Of a DNA stretch of 8,448 nucleotides, positions 1-6,222 are shown in pieces. A model generated the notes under the pieces. The model saw nothing but the letters and a program-made list of their open reading frames with translations. It did no database searches and was not told the DNA's origin. Both the position numbers and the translations under genes were made by a program. The stretch comes from an uncultured Candidatus Melainabacteria bacterium (GTDB taxonomy: Bacteria; Cyanobacteriota; Vampirovibrionia; Gastranaerophilales; Gastranaerophilaceae): the NCBI GenBank assembly GCA_934675685.1, contig CAKURL010000052.1, positions 1 through 8,448 on the forward strand. The letters run 5' to 3'. Every line of letters starts with the position of its first letter. Position 1 is the first letter of the stretch.

Positions 1-32
1 AATTCATTAGGCTTTGTTGTTTGCCGGTAATT

Positions 33-63
33 ATTATTTAATCACTTCAAGTTTTATTGTCAA
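33..63 (-). promoter_or_regulatory. Candidate promoter firing leftward out of the window
   Basis: On the minus strand a perfect TTGACA (58-63) is followed by AATAAT (33-38) at 19 bp, or by the weaker TAAATA (35-40) at 17 bp. It points off the left edge, where an ATG (5-7) begins on the same strand but cannot be followed. The rest of 1-224 is AT-rich and holds no gene that I can support. A weak GCGGA/TCCGC hairpin (128-144) lies there without a T-run. Confidence 0.3.
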
Positions 64-224
64 GAGGTTTTTTGAAAAAAGTTTTAAAAAATTTTGAACT
101 TCTCTCGAAGGATTATTTTGTTTTCAAGCGGAGGTCATATCCGCATAGACAATATTATTACATCAAAAAATAATTTCAAGTCTTTTTTTTCATTTTTTTG
201 AAAAAATTTAATATTTCTTAAAAA

Positions 225-1376
225 TTAGTCTTTGAAATATTTCTCTTTATAAGTGTCAAACTGTTCTAAAGCCTTTTGTGCGCTAGATTTTATTTCTTCT
301 TTCTTTGCAACGCGCATCAATAATATCCTTGGATTAATTTTAACTTTGCCAGTTTTTTTGTCTGCTTCGAATGCAAAAATTTCTTTTTCAGGCGAATCAA
401 TAAAATAATCCAAAACTTTATCGTTTTTCATGTCGAAAACAACTCTTCTTTGAAGCCAAAGAGGATAGAAAGTCACTTTTTTATTTTCAAAATCAACAAC
501 CCTATATGCGTCAATGCTGCCACCATTTATATAGGCAAGCTCTTTTAATTTGCCACCTTGGAATTTTTTAGAAATTTTTCCTGAAAACAAATAGCCGTCT
601 TCGTCGATTAAATTTTGAGTATATTCAGAAACAACCACTCCGTCTGGTTCAAAAGAAACGTTCTTTAAGTCCGCAGGATAATTGCCCTTATTGGAAATTC
701 TTACATGTGCATTTTCTAATTTAGAATCACCCCAAGAATATTCTTTTGTAATTTGATCCTCGCCTTCTAAATATGTAGCTTTTGTTAAACGCCCGTCTTC
801 AAAAGTCAAAACAGGTTTTTTAGAAGAAGGAAGAGAAACTTCGCCATCTAATTTATTTAAATCTTTGTCATAAGCTATGCCATCAAGAAATTTTATTTCT
901 TGAGCCGAAGCTGTTGTTTTTTCTGGGATTAAGCCTGCAAAAGAAATTTGTTTTTCTCCAACGGGCGCTTTTAAAATATATTTTTCAGGCTTTTCCAATA
1001 TTACATCTTTTGTAAGAGTTGGAATTTTTGCTTCTTTTATGGTTTGCACTTGAGAAACCAATTTTTCCTCTGTTGAAGCTACATTTGAAGCTACATTTGA
1101 AGCAACATTTGAAGCCACGCTAGAGACAGAAGCTTTTCTTGATTTTTCAAAAACATTTGATAAAACTTGTTTCAAATTAAAACGCTCAAAAAGCTTATGA
1201 AGCTTTCCTTTTATAGAATCTATAATCAAAGAAAACTTAGAAGAACTATTTGCCGCAGCAATAGTTTTATCCACAAACCCAGATGTAAAAGAAACCATCT
1301 TTTTTGAATTATTAAAGTTGTTGTTTTTTGCCAAGTGTTGTTTGCTTTGGTTAGCATTAATTAAATTTATTTTCAT
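225..1376 (-). CDS. Hypothetical protein with lineage-type N-terminus and VASN tandem repeat
   Basis: I do not recognise a family for this 383-residue protein. The N-terminus (1-35) is rich in Asn, Lys and Gln and ends in a VSFTSGF segment. Short N-terminal tags of this style are, to my recollection, common on uncharacterised Gastranaerophilales proteins. There is no signal peptide or clear membrane segment. Residues 40-80 look helical and basic. Residues 87-102 are four VASN/VAST units. The C-terminal part (about 160-345) is predicted to be beta-rich. It contains two GGxLxxxxYxxG-like stretches (DGRLTKATYLEG at 194-205, GGKLKELAYING at 274-285) that loosely resemble MORN/YwqK-type repeats. 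A basic helical tail (350-383) ends it. The start is supported by GAGGG just upstream of the ATG. It is transcribed divergently from map. I see no convincing terminator behind it. The existence of the gene is well supported; its function is unknown. Confidence 0.8.
   Translation of the reverse strand: MKINLINANQSKQHLAKNNNFNNSKKMVSFTSGFVDKTIAAANSSSKFSLIIDSIKGKLHKLFERFNLKQVLSNVFEKSRKASVSSVASNVASNVASNVASTEEKLVSQVQTIKEAKIPTLTKDVILEKPEKYILKAPVGEKQISFAGLIPEKTTASAQEIKFLDGIAYDKDLNKLDGEVSLPSSKKPVLTFEDGRLTKATYLEGEDQITKEYSWGDSKLENAHVRISNKGNYPADLKNVSFEPDGVVVSEYTQNLIDEDGYLFSGKISKKFQGGKLKELAYINGGSIDAYRVVDFENKKVTFYPLWLQRRVVFDMKNDKVLDYFIDSPEKEIFAFEADKKTGKVKINPRILLMRVAKKEEIKSSAQKALEQFDTYKEKYFKD
1081..1116. 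repeat. Three 12-bp tandem units inside the hypothetical gene
   Basis: The units acatttgaagct, acatttgaagca and acatttgaagcc follow each other and differ only in the last base. A fourth, degenerate unit lies at about 1070-1080. They encode the VASN repeats and keep the reading frame, so copy-number change would lengthen or shorten the linker by four residues. Confidence 0.85.
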
Positions 1377-1438
1377 ATTCCCTCAATACATCATATAATT
1401 ACACAAAATAAAAAACCTAAAAATAATTTTTTTTGCCA

Positions 1439-1467
1439 TTGAGAAAAAAATTTCAACATTATATAAT
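1439..1467 (+). promoter_or_regulatory. Sigma-70-type promoter of map
   Basis: TTGAGA (1439-1444), a 17-bp spacer, and TATAAT (1462-1467) match 5/6 and 6/6 of the consensus. The predicted transcript would start near 1474, giving a leader of about 30 nt that holds the AGGGGG ribosome binding site (1494-1499) before the ATG. Confidence 0.75.
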
Positions 1468-1503
1468 CCAATGAAACAAATATAAGATATTTTAGGGGGC
1501 AAC

Positions 1504-2250
1504 ATGCACAAAAAATCAAGAGAAGAAATAAAAATCATGCGCCATGCAGGCAACATCGTAGCTCTTGTACATCAAGAGATGAAAAATGTGATTGAAGCCG
1601 GAATTTCCACTTTAGAATTAGACAAAATTGCTTATGACATCATCAAAAAAAATAAAGCAATCCCGACTTTTTTGGGCTATGGCGGCTTTCCTAATTCGAT
1701 TTGCGCTTCCATAAACGAACAAGTAGTCCATGGAATTCCAAACGAAAACACAATTTTAAAAGAAGGAGATATAATCTCAATCGACGTCGGCGCAACTTTT
1801 AGAGGCATGGTGGGAGATGGCGCTTGGACTTACCCAGTAGGAAAAGTAACCCCAGAAATCGAAAACCTTTTAAAAACGACAGAGCGCGCATTGTTTAAAG
1901 GGATAGAACAAATGATTCCAGAAGCGCCATTAGAAAATGTGTCGGGCGCAATTGAAGATGTCGCAAAAGAACAAAACCTTGGAATAGTAAGGCAATATGG
2001 GGGCCATGGCGTAGGCTACGAAATGCACGAAGAACCATTTTTGTTTAACTATAGAACAGGAGACAAAACAATAATCAAGAAAAATTGCGCAATTGCAATT
2101 GAGCCCATGTTGAACCTTGGCTGCGACGAAGTGCACGTCTTGGCGGACGAATGGACAGTTGTGACAGACGACTTAAAACCATCTGCGCATTTTGAACACA
2201 CAGTCATCGCAACAGAAGATGGGCCATTGATTACAACAACATTATTATAA
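1504..2250 (+). CDS. map: Methionine aminopeptidase, type I
   Basis: Removes the initiator methionine from new cytosolic proteins when the second residue is small. The 248-residue length and single pita-bread domain fit the type Ia bacterial enzyme, with no N-terminal zinc-finger extension. All expected active-site residues are visible. The five metal ligands are D94 (in ISIDVG), D105 (in VGDGAW), H168 (in GGHGVG), E200 (in AIEPM) and E231 (in HFEHT). The conserved histidines H76 (VVHGIP) and H175 (EMHEEP) are also present. The start is fixed by an AGGGGG site 4 nt upstream. The gene stands alone, with its own near-consensus promoter and a hairpin terminator, rather than in the adk-map-infA arrangement seen in many bacteria. 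A second map copy elsewhere in the genome is possible but cannot be judged here. Confidence 0.96.
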   Translation: MHKKSREEIKIMRHAGNIVALVHQEMKNVIEAGISTLELDKIAYDIIKKNKAIPTFLGYGGFPNSICASINEQVVHGIPNENTILKEGDIISIDVGATFRGMVGDGAWTYPVGKVTPEIENLLKTTERALFKGIEQMIPEAPLENVSGAIEDVAKEQNLGIVRQYGGHGVGYEMHEEPFLFNYRTGDKTIIKKNCAIAIEPMLNLGCDEVHVLADEWTVVTDDLKPSAHFEHTVIATEDGPLITTTLL

Positions 2251-2270
2251 AAATTATTTAAATTCACGCA

Positions 2271-2303
2271 TTAAAAAACGGACCCATAAAGTCCGTTTTT
2301 TAA
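2271..2303. terminator. Bidirectional terminator between map and fabF
   Basis: A perfect 13-bp stem (2271-2283 with 2291-2303) closes a 7-nt loop. The outer part of the stem is A-run on one side and T-run on the other, so either strand gives a GC core (cggac/gtccg) followed by six T. It lies 20 nt after the map stop and 23 nt after the fabF stop and can serve both convergent genes. Confidence 0.88.
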
Positions 2304-2326
2304 TATTATTTTAATTAAATTCAAGC

Positions 2327-3592
2327 TTATGCTTCAAATTTTTTAAACAACAAGCTTGCATTTTGCCCGCCAAAGCCAAAAGAATTTGTTAAAGCATAAT
2401 CTACTTTTTGTTCAATTGCTTTATTTGGAACATAATTCAAATTAGCAACTTCCGGATCTTGGTTGTCTAAATTGATTGTTGGAGGAATAATTCCTTCTGT
2501 GATTGCTTTGATACAAACAATTGATTCAGTCGCCCCAGTCGCCCCTATCATGTGTCCATGCATAGATTTTGTTGAAGAAACTTTTAAGTTTTTATTTGTA
2601 TCAAGGTCGCCAAACACTTTTGCAATAGCTTGAGATTCTGCGATGTCGCCTAGGTGAGTAGATGTACCATGGGCATTTATGTAATCAACTTTTGAAGGCT
2701 CAATTCCTGCATTTTTAACAGCAAGCTCCATAGATTTTGCAGCGCCTAGACCATTAGGGTCAGGTGCCACCATATCATAAGCGTCCGCAGTTTGTCCATA
2801 GCCCACGATTTCAGCATAGATTTTAGCACCTCTTGCTTTTGCGTGTTCTAGTTCTTCTAAAATTAAACAAGCTCCGCCTTCGCCCATAACAAAGCCGTCT
2901 CTATCTATGTCATAAGGTCTTGAAGCCTTTTGAGGTTCATCGTTTCTTCTTGATAAAGTTCTTGCTGCGGTGAAAGCGCCAATCCCAATGTGGGTCATAA
3001 CTGCTTCCGCGCCGCCTGCGATAATAACATCAGCGTCTCCATATTCAATAGCTCTAAAAGCGTCGCCCACACAATGTGCGCTTGTAGCGCATGCTGTTAC
3101 AATTGCTTTATTCAAGCCTTTTGCGCCATGGCGCATGGAAACTCTTCCTGCCGCCATGTTTGAAATCAACATAGGAATTGTGAAAGGAGAACATTTCGAA
3201 GGGCCTCTTTCGATAATTGCTTTATGTTGTTTTTCAAAAGTGTCAAAGCCGCCGGCACCAGAGCCCACGATGACACCCACTCTATATGGGTCTTCTTTTG
3301 AAATATCAAGACCGCTGTCTTCCACTGCTTCGTCTGAAGCAACGCAAGCAAATTGAGTGTATCTGTCCATGCGCTTCATTTCTTTTGCGTCTAAAAGCCC
3401 AGCTTCTTTCACTTCGTCTTCAAAAGTTGTAGCTTCGCCGCCAAAAGTCACCAAATGCCCTTCTAATGGCATTCTTGTAATTGTTTTAATACCTGATTTT
3501 CCGTTGATAATGGAATTCCAAAATTTTTCAACACCGCAACCAAAAGGGCTAACCAACCCCAAGCCTGTCACTACTACACGTCTTTTGCTCAT
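2327..3592 (-). CDS. fabF: 3-oxoacyl-[acyl-carrier-protein] synthase II (KAS II)
   Basis: Elongates fatty acids by condensing malonyl-ACP with an acyl-ACP in the cytosol. The 421 residues are close to the usual FabF length (about 412) and the protein is complete. The thiolase-fold Cys-His-His machinery is present: C168 in TACATSAH, H308 in NAHGTSTHLGD, and K342 plus H347 in TKSMHGHMIGATG. The gating Phe is F405 in NSFGFGGQN. The N-terminal MSKRRVVVTGLGLVSPFG is typical of the family. The start is set by GAGGAG (3598-3603), 5 nt before the ATG. It lies downstream of acpP on the same strand, the common order, and its likely partner is the product of that gene. It has its own strong promoter (3624-3653) as well as possible read-through from acpP. 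FabB is a paralogue, but the length and motif set favour FabF. Confidence 0.96.
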   Translation of the reverse strand: MSKRRVVVTGLGLVSPFGCGVEKFWNSIINGKSGIKTITRMPLEGHLVTFGGEATTFEDEVKEAGLLDAKEMKRMDRYTQFACVASDEAVEDSGLDISKEDPYRVGVIVGSGAGGFDTFEKQHKAIIERGPSKCSPFTIPMLISNMAAGRVSMRHGAKGLNKAIVTACATSAHCVGDAFRAIEYGDADVIIAGGAEAVMTHIGIGAFTAARTLSRRNDEPQKASRPYDIDRDGFVMGEGGACLILEELEHAKARGAKIYAEIVGYGQTADAYDMVAPDPNGLGAAKSMELAVKNAGIEPSKVDYINAHGTSTHLGDIAESQAIAKVFGDLDTNKNLKVSSTKSMHGHMIGATGATESIVCIKAITEGIIPPTINLDNQDPEVANLNYVPNKAIEQKVDYALTNSFGFGGQNASLLFKKFEA

Positions 3593-3623
3593 TTATTCTC
3601 CTCAAATTTATAGTATATAAAAA

Positions 3624-3653
3624 ATTATATCTCAAAAATCTAACTTTTGTTAA
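3624..3653 (-). promoter_or_regulatory. Promoter of fabF
   Basis: On the minus strand TTAACA (3648-3653, 5/6) and TATAAT (3624-3629, 6/6) are separated by 18 bp. It sits between the acpP terminator and the fabF ribosome binding site, so fabF need not depend on read-through from acpP. Confidence 0.65.
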
Positions 3654-3659
3654 CTACGC

Positions 3660-3686
3660 AAAAGCCTTGCTTGTAGCAAGGCTTTT
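3660..3686 (-). terminator. Hairpin terminator or attenuator after acpP
   Basis: A perfect 11-bp stem (3660-3670 with 3676-3686) closes a 5-nt loop, 20 nt after the acpP stop. The T-run on the minus strand is only four bases and is part of the stem, followed by GCG. Termination may therefore be partial, letting some transcripts run into fabF. Confidence 0.65.
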
Positions 3687-3706
3687 CGAATACATTTTTT
3701 AAAATC

Positions 3707-3943
3707 TTATTGGTGAGCTTCGATATAAGAAACTGCATCTTGAACTGTAGCGATTTTTTCAGCTTCATCATCAGGAATTTCGCAACCGAAAGCTTCTTCA
3801 AAAGCCATAACTAATTCAACTGTGTCTAAAGAATCAGCGCCAAGATCAGCTGTGAAAGAAGCTGTTGGAGTAACTAGGCTTTCATCTACGCTCAATTGAT
3901 CTATTACAACTTTTTTTACTTTTTCAAAAATTTCTGTACTCAT
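3707..3943 (-). CDS. acpP: Acyl carrier protein
   Basis: Carries growing acyl chains on a phosphopantetheine arm during fatty-acid synthesis. The 78 residues match the family length. The attachment site is S38 in LGADSLDTVELVMAFE, one of the most conserved motifs in bacteria. The protein is acidic in helices II and III, as expected for docking to the basic patches of partner enzymes. It begins MSTEIFEKVKKVV, close to cyanobacterial-type ACPs. Residue C54 (FGCEIPDDEAEK) is a modest departure from the usual Asp or Val-like residue there. The start is set by GAGGT about 4 nt before the ATG. It has its own promoter and a downstream hairpin, with fabF next on the same strand. Confidence 0.97.
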   Translation of the reverse strand: MSTEIFEKVKKVVIDQLSVDESLVTPTASFTADLGADSLDTVELVMAFEEAFGCEIPDDEAEKIATVQDAVSYIEAHQ

Positions 3944-3981
3944 TTTTACCTCAATTAAATAATACTAAACATTACATGCCT

Positions 3982-4010
3982 ATTATATCGGCTACATGAT
4001 ATTTTTGCAA
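3982..4010 (-). promoter_or_regulatory. Promoter of acpP
   Basis: On the minus strand TTGCAA (4005-4010, 4/6) and TATAAT (3982-3987, 6/6) are spaced by 17 bp. Transcription would start near 3975, about 30 nt before the ATG. It lies just downstream of the small-peptide terminator, so acpP is an independent transcription unit. Confidence 0.65.
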
Positions 4011-4037
4011 ATTTATTTACAATTGTTTATTTTCCAT

Positions 4038-4064
4038 AAAAAAAGAGCCTTTCGAAGAAGGCTC
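4038..4064 (-). terminator. Strong terminator of the small-peptide unit
   Basis: On the minus strand a 7-bp GC-containing stem (gagcctt, 4045-4051, with 4058-4064) closes a 6-nt loop and is followed directly by seven T (4038-4044). It is a textbook intrinsic terminator 43 nt after the 45-residue ORF. The only minus-strand genes just upstream of it are the two tiny ones, which supports their being expressed. Confidence 0.8.
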
Positions 4065-4106
4065 AATTTTTCCCACATAGTCTAGTGCCATGCCTTATTA
4101 AATTTT

Positions 4107-4244
4107 TTATACATATAATGAAGAGATTACTGAAGTCGTGCTTCCGCCAAGCTCAGAGCATACATAATTAATTGTCCAAACAAGCATTGTGCAAGAAATT
4201 ATGATGAGAGCCGCTAATAATGTATTTGCAATTTTTAGTTCCAT
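4107..4244 (-). CDS. Small single-span membrane peptide, 45 residues, unknown function
   Basis: I do not recognise this protein. It begins MELKIANTLLAALIIISC and has one hydrophobic stretch at about residues 5-28, followed by a short hydrophilic tail rich in Ser, Thr and Gly that ends SSLYV. I15-I16-S17-C18 resembles a lipobox. However, the region before it is short and carries E2 as well as K4, and the residues after C18 stay hydrophobic, so a plain membrane anchor is as likely. A second Cys, C29, follows the span. The ribosome binding site AGGGGT (4251-4256) is well spaced from the ATG. It starts 26 nt after the stop of the 54-residue ORF and ends before a strong terminator, so the two are probably one transcript. 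A peptide toxin, a secreted or modified peptide, or a small membrane-complex subunit are all possible. Confidence 0.6.
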   Translation of the reverse strand: MELKIANTLLAALIIISCTMLVWTINYVCSELGGSTTSVISSLYV

Positions 4245-4270
4245 TTTTATACCCCTAAACAATCTTTTAA

Positions 4271-4435
4271 TTAAGCCATAGCGCAGAATGAAGAGCTAGA
4301 AGAAGTTGAAGCTGTGTTGAAGCTTCCGGAATATGCAACTGTTCCTGCTGTTTCTGTTGCTGGAGCTTTTGCGATTGTTCCTGCTGTTTCAGTATCTTTG
4401 ATTGAAGCTAAAGTGTTAGAAATGAAGCTAAACAT
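4271..4435 (-). CDS. Small Ala/Ser/Thr-rich peptide with internal repeat, 54 residues, unknown function
   Basis: I do not recognise this protein. It has three parts. An N-terminal segment (1-13, MFSFISNTLASIK) could form a short amphipathic helix. A middle part holds two copies of TETAGT(I/V)A, at residues 15-22 and 27-34. A low-complexity tail runs from residue 41 to 54, with five consecutive Ser (45-49) followed by FCAMA. There is only one Cys (C51). There is no signal peptide or membrane span. The ribosome binding site is strong (AAAGGAGA, 4443-4450, 7 nt before the ATG), and a candidate promoter stands just upstream. The tidy translation signals and the cotranscribed partner argue for a real gene. 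The make-up (leader-like front, Ser/Thr/Cys-rich end) recalls a precursor peptide, but no modifying enzyme or exporter is visible nearby, so this is speculation. Confidence 0.6.
   Translation of the reverse strand: MFSFISNTLASIKDTETAGTIAKAPATETAGTVAYSGSFNTASTSSSSSFCAMA
4334..4393 (-). repeat. 24-bp direct repeat within the 54-residue peptide gene
   Basis: Two near-identical 24-bp blocks (4370-4393 and 4334-4357), offset by 36 bp, encode the TETAGT(I/V)A motif. The five central codons (GAA ACA GCA GGA ACA) are identical in both, so the duplication is either recent or kept at DNA level. Confidence 0.75.
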
Positions 4436-4471
4436 AATATAATCTCCTTTGATATTTATTCGTGTCTTACA

Positions 4472-4499
4472 TATATATAAAGTATATAAAGAGTGTCGA
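4472..4499 (-). promoter_or_regulatory. Candidate promoter of the small-peptide unit
   Basis: On the minus strand TCGACA (4494-4499, 5/6) is followed at 16 bp by TATATA (4472-4477); TATATG at 18 bp is an alternative. It lies between the hcp stop and the 54-residue ORF. No hairpin terminator is seen after hcp, so read-through from hcp is a second possible route of expression. Confidence 0.5.
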
Positions 4500-4545
4500 A
4501 TTTCAGTTTTGTTTTATTTTGTTACATTTCTTTACATATAAAAAA

Positions 4546-6078
4546 TTATTTTAAAATTTCCTCTAAATCCTTTTCTGGGGTAGTGATTGGGGTGATATTA
4601 TATTTTTCTTGTAAAATTTTTAAAACATTTTCTGAAACAAAAGCAGGCATGCTAGGGCCAAGCTTCATATTCTTAAAGCCCAAAGAAAGAAGGCTCAAAA
4701 GCACGCACACGGCTTTTTGCTCATACCAAGATAAAATAATGGATAAAGGAAGCTCGTTTATGTCGCAATTAAATGCTTTTGCAAGCTCAAAAGCCACGTT
4801 TATCGCGCTATATGCGTCGTTACATTGCCCCATATCAAGAATTCTTGGAATTCCTTCAATGTCGCCTAAATCAAGGTCGTTAAAGCGATATTTTCCGCAA
4901 GCAAGAGTCAAGATTAAAGTGTCTTTTGGGGTTAATTTCGCAAGTTTTGTATAATAATTTCTCCCCGGGCGAGCGCCGTCGCAGCCGCCGATTAGAAAAA
5001 TATGTTTTATCTTTCCTTCTTTTATGAGCTCAATTATTTTTTGAGCATGCTTTAAAATTTCTCCGTGGGAAAAGCCCGCAGTAAGCTCTGTTCCTCCATT
5101 TTCTCCTTTTGTTATATGTTCTTCATCATATCCTTTTAATTCAAGAGATTTTTCGATGATTTTAGAATAGTCGTTGTGGGATTTGATATGGTTTGTGTTT
5201 GGATAATTTACAAGCCCCACCGTGAACACTCTATCTATATAGCTTTCTTTTGGAGGCATGAGGCAATTTGTCGTAAACAAAATCGGAGCAGGAATTTTAT
5301 CAAATTCTTTTTGCTGATTTTGCCATGCGCTTCCAAAGTTTCCTTTTAAATGAGGATATGAGCTCAATTTTGGATAGCTATGAGCAGGCAAAAGCTCGCC
5401 ATGGGTATAGATATTTATTCCTTTATCTTTTGTTTGCTCCAATAACTTTTCTAAATCAAGATAATCATGCCCAGAAACCACGATAAATGGGCCTTTTTCT
5501 ATTTTTGTCGTGACTTTATTTGGCCTTGGCTCGCCAAAAGTCTCTCTATTTGCTCTATCTAACAATTCTAAACATTTAAAATTAATTTTTCCTGTCTTTA
5601 AAACACAATCTAAGAGCTCTTCTAAATTATCTTCTTTTGCAATTTTTTCTAACGCATAATAGAAAAATTCATTTATTTCTTCGTCTTTATATCCTAAAGC
5701 CCAAGCGTGGTAAGCATAAGCTGCCATGCCTTTTATCCCAAATAAGATTAAAGATTTCAAGCTTCTTGTGTCTGAGTCCATCTCCCAAATCGAAGAAACT
5801 TTAAAATCATCTTTAATTTTAATTTTAGAATTCGCTTTTTCGATTAATTTTTCGATAGAACAATCGTCAAAATTTACATTTGTGACACAAGAAAACAAAG
5901 AATCTATTATCAATTTTGTGTTCTCATCTGATTTTTCTTCTTCTTGAGCTAAGTTTATAATTGCACTTATCAATTCATCTTGTTTGTTTGAAGTGTGGTC
6001 TTTTTTCCCACATACTCCGACTTTTGTACAGCCTTTTTGAAAAGCCGTTTGCTCGCATTGAAAACAAAACATAGACAT
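4546..6078 (-). CDS. hcp: Hybrid cluster protein (hydroxylamine reductase / NO reductase)
   Basis: Cytosolic Fe-S protein of anaerobes and facultative anaerobes. It reduces hydroxylamine to ammonia in vitro and NO to N2O, and is linked to nitrosative stress. The N-terminal cluster motif is C5-x2-C8-x8-C17-x5-C23, the class I/III spacing. The hybrid-cluster ligands are all present: H204, E228, C272, C366 (persulfide Cys, in IGGCDGARPGR), C394, C419, E453 and K455 (in WYEQKA). These fall 40-41 residues earlier than in the 553-residue Desulfovibrio vulgaris enzyme, while spacing among them is kept. The shortening therefore lies in the N-terminal helical domain, between C23 and H204. The start ATG at 6078 has AGGAGA 5 nt upstream; the in-frame ATG at 6072 is too close to that site. 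There is no Hcr-type reductase nearby. It is divergent from the receiver-like gene. Confidence 0.96.
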   Translation of the reverse strand: MSMFCFQCEQTAFQKGCTKVGVCGKKDHTSNKQDELISAIINLAQEEEKSDENTKLIIDSLFSCVTNVNFDDCSIEKLIEKANSKIKIKDDFKVSSIWEMDSDTRSLKSLILFGIKGMAAYAYHAWALGYKDEEINEFFYYALEKIAKEDNLEELLDCVLKTGKINFKCLELLDRANRETFGEPRPNKVTTKIEKGPFIVVSGHDYLDLEKLLEQTKDKGINIYTHGELLPAHSYPKLSSYPHLKGNFGSAWQNQQKEFDKIPAPILFTTNCLMPPKESYIDRVFTVGLVNYPNTNHIKSHNDYSKIIEKSLELKGYDEEHITKGENGGTELTAGFSHGEILKHAQKIIELIKEGKIKHIFLIGGCDGARPGRNYYTKLAKLTPKDTLILTLACGKYRFNDLDLGDIEGIPRILDMGQCNDAYSAINVAFELAKAFNCDINELPLSIILSWYEQKAVCVLLSLLSLGFKNMKLGPSMPAFVSENVLKILQEKYNITPITTPEKDLEEILK

Positions 6079-6114
6079 TTTTCTCTCCTTTTTTTACTAA
6101 TTTTTTTAAAAAAT

Positions 6115-6120
6115 GTTATA
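6115..6120 (-). promoter_or_regulatory. Candidate -10 element of hcp
   Basis: TATAAC on the minus strand (5/6 of the consensus), about 35 nt before the hcp ATG. No good -35 hexamer is found at 16-18 bp, which would fit a promoter that needs an activator. It is also possible that a different hexamer is used, such as TAATAA at 6124-6129. Confidence 0.35.
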
Positions 6121-6150
6121 GAATTATTACTCTTTTTGTTTTAAAAAAAA

Positions 6151-6166
6151 TTGCCCTTGTGGGTAA
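6151..6166. promoter_or_regulatory. 16-bp imperfect palindrome, possible regulator site between hcp and the receiver gene
   Basis: TTGCCC-TTGT-GGGTAA is an inverted repeat with one mismatch, sitting in a very AT-rich divergent intergenic region where its GC core stands out. CRP/FNR-family regulators such as HcpR bind palindromes of about this size before hcp in other bacteria. The bases do not match the known FNR (TTGAT-N4-ATCAA) or HcpR (TTGAC-N4-GTCAA) consensus, so the regulator is unassigned. Confidence 0.35.
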
Positions 6167-6222
6167 TGTAAAAATCATCGTTTAGGTTTAGTTTATACAT
6201 GTAATGAGTCGGGGACTAAAAT

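Noticed and set aside
128..144. GCGGA/TCCGC hairpin as a terminator for the hypothetical gene
   Set aside because: The stem has only 5 bp with a 7-nt loop, no T-run follows on either strand, and it lies about 80 nt past the stop.
2970..3356. 128-residue open frame on the plus strand opposite fabF
   Set aside because: It is fully inside fabF on the other strand, with a composition explained by the fabF codons and no translation signal.
4493..4954. 153-residue open frame on the plus strand opposite hcp
   Set aside because: It runs antisense to the 3' part of the well-supported hcp gene, has no ribosome binding site and has low-complexity composition typical of a mirrored frame.
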